Shown here: piece after piece, positions 5,213-10,295 of the stretch | Numbering within the stretch: position 1 is the first letter of the stretch | Layout: every line of letters begins with the position of its first letter | Assembly (NCBI GenBank): GCA_050013615.1 | Contig: JBEKEX010000081.1 | Coordinates: forward strand, 1-10,295 | Direction of reading: 5' to 3' | DNA: 10,295 nt | From: JBEKEX01 sp050013615 | GTDB lineage: Bacteria > Chloroflexota > Anaerolineae > Anaerolineales > Anaerolineaceae | Program-made: the position numbers and the translations under genes | The notes under the pieces: model-generated | Databases searched by the model: none | What the model was told of the DNA's origin: nothing | The model's input: only the letters and a program-made list of their open reading frames with translations

Positions 5213-6336
5213 AGTGTGTCCGGCGCTTGCCAGCCGACGATCAGGATGGTGTTGTTGGGGTTCTCGATGTTGTTGCGCAGATGATGCAAAATGCGGCCGT
5301 TCTCTGCCATGCCGGAGGCGGCGATGATCACCATGGGGTCGTGGCGGTCGTTGAGCGCTTTGGATTCTTCCACCGATTGGATGATGTGCAATTGCGGGAA
5401 CTCCAACGCCGTGTGATGTTCTAACTTCTCGAACTGGCGAGTCTCGTCATCCAGAATGTCGGGAAACTCTTCGAAGACCTTGGTTGCCTCTGCGGCCAGC
5501 GGGCTGTCCAGGTACACCGGGCAGGGCTCAATCTTGTGATCGGAGATCAGCCCGTTGAGGGCAAAGATCAATTCCTGTGCGCGCCCCACGGCGAACGACG
5601 GCACGATGACCTTGCCGCCGCGCATAAAGGTGCGCGTCAGCACGTCCTGCAAAGCGCTGTTGGCTTCCTCGGGGCTGGGCTTGGGAGTGCCGCCGTAGGT
5701 GCATTCCATTAAAAGGTAATCGGCATTGGTTGGCAATACCGGGTCGTTGATCAGCGGCAGGCCGCGCCGGCCGATGTCGCCCGAGAACCAGAAGCGGTAA
5801 GATCGCCCATTTTCCTGGATGTCCAGCACAATGGCCGCCGAGCCTAAGATGTGCCCGGCATCTTCCAAATGAGCGGTAACGCCGCTGATGGGCTGGAAGG
5901 TCTGCCCATAGGGCACCGGTTTGAAATACTGCGCCACCTCAGTGGCATCCGCCAGGGTATAGAGCGGCTCGATGGGCGGCTCGCCGCGCAGTTGATTCTT
6001 CTTGTTGACGTACTGCGCATCGGCTTCCTGGATGTGGCCGCTGTCACGCAGCATCACGTCCGCCAGCGCCGCGGTCGCGGGTGTGGTGTAGATCGGTCCG
6101 GTATAACCCTGTTTCACTAAATTTGGCAGGTTACCGCTGTGGTCAATGTGAGCATGCGAGAGGATGACCGCGTCCAAACTCTTGATGTCGAACTTGAAGT
6201 TGAGGTTGCGCTCATAACTATCGCTGCGGTGGCCCTGGTACATGCCGCAATCCAGCAGCAGTCGCTGCCCGTTCACCTCGATCAAATGCTGGGAGCCGGT
6301 CACGTCCTGATCTGCACCGTTGAAATGGATTTTCAT
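4942..6336 (-). CDS. Metallo-beta-lactamase/beta-CASP RNA-processing nuclease
   Basis: A 464-residue protein of the MBL-fold, RNA-specificity (beta-CASP) family related to CPSF73/Ysh1 and bacterial TTHA0252-type nucleases. It is expected to cut RNA with two zinc ions. Zinc-ligand motifs are HAHIDH (61-66), H162 in EDAGHILGS, D187 in SGDIG and H432 in LVHGE. Beta-CASP motifs are E211 (MECTYGG), SGMAENGR (341-348) and H408 in FSAHA. Length is normal and no KH domain is present. AGGAG with a seven-base spacer supports the ATG at 6336. It lies 38 bp after RNase D and is probably cotranscribed with it. Its 3' end is duplicated as a decayed fragment at 3020-3195. It is not RNase J by length and motif context. 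Confidence 0.94.
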   Translation of the reverse strand: MKIHFNGADQDVTGSQHLIEVNGQRLLLDCGMYQGHRSDSYERNLNFKFDIKSLDAVILSHAHIDHSGNLPNLVKQGYTGPIYTTPATAALADVMLRDSGHIQEADAQYVNKKNQLRGEPPIEPLYTLADATEVAQYFKPVPYGQTFQPISGVTAHLEDAGHILGSAAIVLDIQENGRSYRFWFSGDIGRRGLPLINDPVLPTNADYLLMECTYGGTPKPSPEEANSALQDVLTRTFMRGGKVIVPSFAVGRAQELIFALNGLISDHKIEPCPVYLDSPLAAEATKVFEEFPDILDDETRQFEKLEHHTALEFPQLHIIQSVEESKALNDRHDPMVIIAASGMAENGRILHHLRNNIENPNNTILIVGWQAPDTLGRRLEEGDKVVRIFGQMFERRAEVVDIKAFSAHAGQDLLLEYAQSTQKTLKQLILVHGEADEAHAFEAKLAESGIKNVAYPALYDTMEL

Positions 6337-6374
6337 CGTTTGTCTCCTAGTGGCAATTGACCCGGATAACGCAT

Positions 6375-7529
6375 TTAAGCTTCGGGCACCGGTTGCTTCG
6401 AATCAGCCAACACTTTCAAGATATCGTTTCCAAAACGCTCGAACCGCCACGGGACGGTCGCCATAACTTTGCCGAGGGTTTTCAAATCCTGCGGGTCACT
6501 GGCAGCGATATCTTCCAGAACGTCGCGCGGCAAAATGATATCCGATTCAACCCCCATGCGCTTGCCCACCTGCTTGCGCCATTCCTTCAAACCATCCAGC
6601 CGGTCGAGGTAATCCTGCTCCGGCCTGGGGTGGCGCGGGCGCTGCGGCGGTGGCTCTGCCTTCAAGCCGCACTGCACCGCTTCCAACATGTCTTTGCCGT
6701 AACGGGATACCATCTTGGGACTCATCCCGGGGATCTCCGCCAGGTGGCTGCGGTCACGCGGACAGTTGCGTGCCACCAGCACCATGACGTCGTTGCTCAT
6801 CACCTTGAACAGGGGCAAATCCATGCGGCTGGCTTGTGCCTCACGCAGCTCGCACAATTGCTGCAGCACCGCCGATTGCCGTGGGGTCAGCTTCTGGCGG
6901 CCCATCACCTTCCACCAAGCGTCCGGCTCCGGTTCACCTTGCACAGGCGTCGCCAGCAGCCGGTTAAAATCTTCCTGCGCCAACTCCCGCAGCCCGTTCT
7001 GCCGCAGCTCTGCGTCCAGGCGGTGGCGGAGGGGGATTAGATAATGGGTATCCTGGCGGGCATATTCCTGCATGGCAGGGGTCAAGGGGCGCTGCCCCCA
7101 GTTGGCGCGCTGATAACGCTTTTCCAACTGTAGGCCGAACTCGGCCTCCAGCATCCCGCCCAAGCCCAGCGTGGTGCGCCCCAGCACGCGCCCGGCGAAC
7201 ATGGTGTCAAACAGGTTGGCAAATTGGAACTCATAATCGCGCTTGAGGCAGATCAGATCATATTCGGCAGCGTGGAAGATCTTTTCGATGGCCGGGTCGG
7301 CGAACAAGTCCCCCAGGGCCGAGAGGTCTTTCACAGCCAACGGATCCACTACATAATCATGCTCGCGGGAAGAGAACTGGATCAGGCATACCTGCTCGCG
7401 ATAGGCATACAGGCTGTTCGATTCCGTGTCCACGGCCAAGTAGCGTTGCTTCGCCAACGCCTTGACCATGCGCGCCAGCAAGCCCGGTTGGTCCACCCAG
7501 GTGAACCCGGAAAGCGGAACAGTCTCCAT
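6375..7529 (-). CDS. rnd: RNase D-like 3'-5' exoribonuclease with HRDC domain
   Basis: A 384-residue DEDDy exonuclease fused to HRDC, the architecture of ribonuclease D, which trims 3' ends of tRNA precursors and other structured RNAs. Catalytic residues are visible: D34 and E36 (VDTES, Exo I), D91 (AAEYD, Exo II), and Y156 with D160 (YARQD, Exo III). An HRDC domain follows at about 211-291, with IPGMSPKMVSRYG typical of it, and then a second helical C-terminal region. The longer frame to 7619 is rejected because residues before METVPL are encoded by promoter and repeat sequence. The ATG at 7529 has TATAAT six bases upstream and no SD, so the mRNA is probably leaderless. It heads an operon with the beta-CASP nuclease. 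Confidence 0.93.
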   Translation of the reverse strand: METVPLSGFTWVDQPGLLARMVKALAKQRYLAVDTESNSLYAYREQVCLIQFSSREHDYVVDPLAVKDLSALGDLFADPAIEKIFHAAEYDLICLKRDYEFQFANLFDTMFAGRVLGRTTLGLGGMLEAEFGLQLEKRYQRANWGQRPLTPAMQEYARQDTHYLIPLRHRLDAELRQNGLRELAQEDFNRLLATPVQGEPEPDAWWKVMGRQKLTPRQSAVLQQLCELREAQASRMDLPLFKVMSNDVMVLVARNCPRDRSHLAEIPGMSPKMVSRYGKDMLEAVQCGLKAEPPPQRPRHPRPEQDYLDRLDGLKEWRKQVGKRMGVESDIILPRDVLEDIAASDPQDLKTLGKVMATVPWRFERFGNDILKVLADSKQPVPEA

Positions 7530-7535
7530 GTTTCG

Positions 7536-7541
7536 ATTATA
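7536..7541 (-). promoter_or_regulatory. -10 box of the RNase D operon, leaderless arrangement
   Basis: A perfect minus-strand TATAAT is separated from the ATG at 7529 by six bases (CGAAAC), putting the transcription start at the start codon. No -35 consensus is seen. Confidence 0.55.
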
Positions 7542-7565
7542 ATGCGGATTACCCCTGTGCCCCGT

Positions 7566-7614
7566 CGTTGTAACACCCAGATAGGTGTAGCACCCGACAA
7601 CGGGTGTAACACCC
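7566..7614. promoter_or_regulatory. Three operator-like palindromic repeats between divergent promoters
   Basis: GGGTGTAACACCC (7602-7614) is a perfect palindrome around a central A. AGGTGTAGCACCC (7583-7595) and CGTTGTAACACCC (7566-7578) are imperfect copies, spaced 19 and 17 bp. On the minus strand they read as near-direct units starting GTTGTTGGGTGTTACACCC and GTTGTCGGGTGCTACACC. They sit between the RNase D and response-regulator -10 boxes, suggesting binding of a dimeric regulator. The regulator is unknown. Confidence 0.5.
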
Positions 7615-7643
7615 AACAACAGGCGCGACGATTTTAGATTTTA

Positions 7644-7652
7644 TGGTATATT
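7644..7652 (+). promoter_or_regulatory. Extended -10 promoter of the two-component operon
   Basis: TGGTATATT has the TGn extension and one mismatch to TATAAT. Initiation near 7659 would leave a leader of about 11 nt that just includes GGAGGGG. No -35 match is seen, which suggests dependence on an activator or on the extended -10. Confidence 0.5.
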
Positions 7653-7660
7653 ATTTTTAT

Positions 7661-7667
7661 GGAGGGG
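7661..7667 (+). promoter_or_regulatory. Shine-Dalgarno that fixes the response-regulator start
   Basis: GGAGGGG ends two bases before the ATG at 7670, which leaves tight but usable spacing from its core. The alternative ATG at 7643 overlaps the -10 box and would add non-homologous residues. Confidence 0.6.
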
Positions 7668-7669
7668 CT

Positions 7670-8347
7670 ATGAATGAGCTGATCCTGATCATTGAAGATA
7701 ACGAGGCCATCGTCAAGGTCTTGCAGCGTACCCTTATCTATGAGGGCTACAAGGTTGACACCGCCCTGGACGGAGAGACCGGACTTGAACTGGCCGAAAA
7801 CAACCACCCCGATCTGGTGGTTCTGGACCTCATGCTGCCCGGCATCGACGGCCTGGAGGTCTGCCAGCGCCTGCGCGCCAAAGGCAACGTGCCCATCCTG
7901 ATGCTGACTGCCAAGGATACCATTCAGGACCGCGTGCTGGGATTGGACGCCGGCGCCGACGATTACGTGGTCAAGCCGTTCGAACTGGAAGAGCTGATGG
8001 CGCGCGTGCGCGCCTTGTTACGCCGCACCCAGACCGACCGGGCGACCCTGCTCACCTTCGAGGATCTCACCCTGGACACCTCCACGCGGCAGGCCTTCCG
8101 CAACGAGCGCACCATCGACCTGACCGCCAAAGAGTACGACCTGCTCGAATTGTTCCTGCGCCACCCACACCAGGTGCTCACCCGCGAGTTGATCTTCGAC
8201 CGCGTCTGGGGCTATGACTTCGGCGGCGAGAGCAACGTGCTGGATGTTTACATCCGTTACCTGCGCCAGAAGCTGGAGGAAAAAGGAGAAGCCCGCCTCA
8301 TCCACACCGTGCGCGGTGTCGGTTACGTCCTGCGTAAAGAAAACTGA
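7670..8347 (+). CDS. OmpR/PhoB-family response regulator
   Basis: A 225-residue DNA-binding response regulator. The receiver domain (1-118) has acidic residues E9 and D10, phosphoacceptor D53 (VVLDLMLPG), T80 and K102 (VKPF). A winged-helix trans_reg_C domain (about 128-225) ends with HTVRGVGYVLR, the typical wing. Length is usual for the family. Its stop (TGA 8345-8347) overlaps the kinase ATG at 8347 by one base, so the two are translationally coupled. It probably receives phosphate from that kinase. The signal and targets cannot be told from sequence. The palindromic repeats upstream could be its own operator, but this is only a possibility. Confidence 0.95.
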   Translation: MNELILIIEDNEAIVKVLQRTLIYEGYKVDTALDGETGLELAENNHPDLVVLDLMLPGIDGLEVCQRLRAKGNVPILMLTAKDTIQDRVLGLDAGADDYVVKPFELEELMARVRALLRRTQTDRATLLTFEDLTLDTSTRQAFRNERTIDLTAKEYDLLELFLRHPHQVLTRELIFDRVWGYDFGGESNVLDVYIRYLRQKLEEKGEARLIHTVRGVGYVLRKEN

Positions 8348-9717
8348 TGTCGTTACGTCAACGGTTGACCTTCCTGTATACATCCCTACTGGGGGGTGTA
8401 TTGATCTTGTTTGCCGTCCTGGTATATGGGTTGGTCAGCATTTTCCTGATCGATCAAATCGACCATAACCTGGTGGAAACCAGCAACGAGCTGGTGTCCA
8501 GCCTGCACTTGAACACCAGCGATCAATATGTGCTGGATAGCCTTCAGCAATTCTCTGCCGAAAACTTTTTGTTCCAGGTGTGGGGGGCCGACCAGACCTT
8601 GCAAGTGGCGCGGCCTCTCACCTGGGAAACTCCCCTGGATTCGGCCAGCCAGCGCGCCGGCCGCCTGGTGATCGAATCGACAACCACCCAAAGCCAACAC
8701 CTGCGCGTGTTGAGCGTCCCGCTCCAATCGGCGCGTGGTCCATCCGGAGTGCTGCAGGTGGCGCTCAGCCTGTCCGCGGTCGACATCACCCAACGCACCT
8801 TGGTGATCGTCTTGATCGTGTTGGACCTGCTGGCACTGCTGCTCACAGCTTTCATCACCTGGTGGCTGACCGGCAAGTCACTGGAGCCGCTGGCGATCAT
8901 GACCCGCGTCGCCGGGCAGATCACCAATGCCGATGACCTCTCACGGCGCATTCCCCCGGTGGCCATACAGAATAACGAGATCAGCGGCGCCATCAATTCC
9001 TTCAACGCAACGTTGGATCGGCTGGAGAAGCTTTTCACCTCCCAGCGGCGTTTCCTGGCTGACGTCAGCCACGACCTGCGCACACCCCTGACGGTGATCA
9101 AAGGCAATGTTTCCCTCATCCGCAAGATGCGCAAGAATGATGAAGAATCGTTGGAGGGCATCGAGCAGGAGGTGGACCGCATGACGCGCCTGGTGGGCGA
9201 TCTTCTGCTGCTGGCCCAGGCCGAATCAGGCAGCCTGCCGCTGGATATGCAGAATGTGGAACTGGACACAGTACTGCTGGAAGTCTTCAACCAAATGAAG
9301 ATCCTGGCCGGCGGCAAGGTGGACCTGACCATCAGTGAGATCGACCAGGTGCAGTTGACCGGCGACCGCGACCGGCTCAAGCAAATGTTGCTCAACCTGA
9401 TGGGCAATGCCGTGCAGTACACACCGGAGGGCGGCTCGGTGACCATGGCGCTCAGCAAGACCGAGCTGCAAGCCAAGTTGATCATCAGTGACACCGGGCC
9501 GGGCATACCCGCCGAGGATCTACCGCACCTCTTCGAGCGTTTCTACCGCGGCCAGCGCTCACATCGCCCCGATCAGACCAGCGGCTATGGGCTGGGGCTG
9601 TCCATCGCCTATTGGATCGTGCGCAACCATGGCGGCTACATCGAGGTCAGCTCACGCGAGGGACAGGGCACCACGTTTTGCGTCTGGCTGCCGCTATCGA
9701 AGAAACCGGAAGTATGA
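8347..9717 (+). CDS. Membrane sensor histidine kinase (HAMP-HisKA-HATPase)
   Basis: A 456-residue orthodox class I histidine kinase. There is a first membrane helix (about 8-35), an extracytoplasmic sensor segment (about 36-150) without recognisable ligand motifs, a second helix (about 151-173), and a HAMP linker (about 174-228). The dimerisation and phosphotransfer domain has the H-box VSHDLRTPL with H242. The ATP-binding domain has an N-box at N350/N354, G1 SDTGPGI (381-387), an F-box FERFYRG (396-402) and a G2 box GYGLGLS (413-419). All catalytic boxes are intact. It overlaps the response regulator by one base (TGATG) and is followed by an intrinsic terminator, making a two-gene operon. 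Confidence 0.95.
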   Translation: MSLRQRLTFLYTSLLGGVLILFAVLVYGLVSIFLIDQIDHNLVETSNELVSSLHLNTSDQYVLDSLQQFSAENFLFQVWGADQTLQVARPLTWETPLDSASQRAGRLVIESTTTQSQHLRVLSVPLQSARGPSGVLQVALSLSAVDITQRTLVIVLIVLDLLALLLTAFITWWLTGKSLEPLAIMTRVAGQITNADDLSRRIPPVAIQNNEISGAINSFNATLDRLEKLFTSQRRFLADVSHDLRTPLTVIKGNVSLIRKMRKNDEESLEGIEQEVDRMTRLVGDLLLLAQAESGSLPLDMQNVELDTVLLEVFNQMKILAGGKVDLTISEIDQVQLTGDRDRLKQMLLNLMGNAVQYTPEGGSVTMALSKTELQAKLIISDTGPGIPAEDLPHLFERFYRGQRSHRPDQTSGYGLGLSIAYWIVRNHGGYIEVSSREGQGTTFCVWLPLSKKPEV

Positions 9718-9742
9718 CCGGGAACAGGCCTTTTCATAAGCG

Positions 9743-9777
9743 AAATCGTCCGGCGATTGGATGCTGGACGATTTTTT
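9743..9777 (+). terminator. Intrinsic terminator of the two-component operon
   Basis: AAATCGTCC (9743-9751) pairs with GGACGATTT (9766-9774) across a 14-base loop, and the stem runs into six T residues. It begins 26 bases after the kinase stop codon. On the minus strand the T-run is poor, so it mainly serves the plus-strand operon. Confidence 0.85.
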
Positions 9778-9808
9778 ATGTGAAGTTGTCTTTCGTGAAA
9801 TCTTATCT

Positions 9809-10295
9809 TTATAACTTGCGGCTCTCCGCGGATGTGGGTTCCTGCATCGACGGGCGGGTAGCATTGATGGCATGGTAGGTCGGCTCAGGGCGCAGAGCAG
9901 GTTCGGCAGCAACCGAATGAGCTGCGGCAGGATGAGCATGGGTCGTCATGTGCGCCGTGCTGACATTGCGCACCGTGGTAAACGATGGGCTGGCAGCAGG
10001 CTGGCTGCGTACAGGGCGGCTGACACGGGCACCGCCAGGGTTGAAGAAGCGGTCCAGGGCGTAGGACAGTGAGCCGATGATGAGGATGCGGATGACCCAC
10101 ACCATGATGGCGACGAACACCGGCACTACCCGGGTGAGCGTGGTGAGGTTGATCACTTCGGCCGACTGCACGGTGTGATCGACGATCGCCAGGGAAACGC
10201 TCCACCAGGTGAGCATGGCATTCATCGTCGCCGCGATCAGCCATGCACCGAACAGATACCACGATTCACGACCCTCGCTGAAACCGGAGCGCGGG
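9809..10295 (-). CDS. Uncharacterised membrane protein, N-terminus beyond the window
   Basis: The frame is open from the right edge to TAA at 9809-9811, 161 codons visible. It does not need to start at the internal ATG at 10225, because coherent sequence continues upstream (SEGRESWYLFGAWLIAAT) to the edge. Visible features are a hydrophobic stretch overlapping the internal Met (WLIAATMNAMLTWWSVSLAIV), a clear membrane helix (VVPVFVAIMVWVIRILIIGSL), the segment YALDRFFNPGG, and then a low-complexity tail of about 70 residues rich in Ala, Pro, Ser, Thr and His. I do not recognise the family. The pattern fits a small membrane-anchored protein with a disordered tail, perhaps a conjugation- or mobile-element-type membrane protein, but this is speculative. 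It converges on the two-component operon. Confidence 0.7.
   Translation of the reverse strand, partial: PRSGFSEGRESWYLFGAWLIAATMNAMLTWWSVSLAIVDHTVQSAEVINLTTLTRVVPVFVAIMVWVIRILIIGSLSYALDRFFNPGGARVSRPVRSQPAASPSFTTVRNVSTAHMTTHAHPAAAHSVAAEPALRPEPTYHAINATRPSMQEPTSAESRKL

Noticed and set aside
7530..7619. N-terminal extension of RNase D to the ATG at 7619
   Set aside because: The 30 extra codons are encoded by the palindromic repeats and the -10 box, and the family domain begins after METVPL.
7643..7669. Earlier start of the response regulator at 7643
   Set aside because: It overlaps the extended -10 promoter, lacks an SD and adds residues not found in receiver domains.
9885..10262. Alternative minus-strand frame at the right edge
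   Set aside because: It has no coherent hydrophobic or domain pattern, whereas the 9809-10295 frame encodes clear membrane helices.

Overview
The window is a stretch of a bacterial chromosome, most likely from Chloroflexota (Anaerolineae-like). The reasons are inference: housekeeping genes are GC-rich, at least two genes look leaderless (a -10 box 6-7 nt before the ATG and no Shine-Dalgarno), and the nuclease and two-component gene content fits that group. No marker gene fixes the taxon.

Layout. Positions 1-1983 (minus) hold most of a UvrD/PcrA-type helicase whose C-terminus runs off the left edge. Divergent from it, 2163-2627 (plus) is a small unrecognised cytosolic protein with an extended -10 promoter. 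A minus-strand tRNA-Ser(CGA) at 2879-2969 follows, with two 54-bp tandem repeats and a strong intrinsic terminator downstream of it. From 6336 and 7529 leftwards lie a metallo-beta-lactamase/beta-CASP nuclease and an RNase D-HRDC exonuclease, forming a likely RNA-processing operon. Divergent from RNase D, 7670-9717 is an OmpR-type response regulator and histidine kinase pair with translationally overlapping stop and start, closed by a terminator. The right edge carries the 3' part of a minus-strand membrane protein gene.

The unusual part is 2971-5212. The 3' end of the beta-CASP gene, together with the short spacer that holds the tRNA-Ser promoter, occurs twice as direct repeats. One copy is the intact gene end (4894-5212) and the other is a decayed fragment (2971-3195). 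Between them sit two minus-strand genes unlike their surroundings: a RibD_C/DHFR-like reductase and an AT-richer CPBP membrane protease. Each is compact, and the intergenic sequences at 3830-3953 and 4785-4894 fold back as attC-like sites of integron gene cassettes: GGCTAAC/GTTAGCC outer boxes, inner arms with an extrahelical base in one site, and the CPBP stop codon inside the outer box. No integron integrase is visible, so this looks like a small integrase-less cassette cluster lodged beside a tRNA gene. A duplicated tRNA promoter points into the cassettes and may express them.
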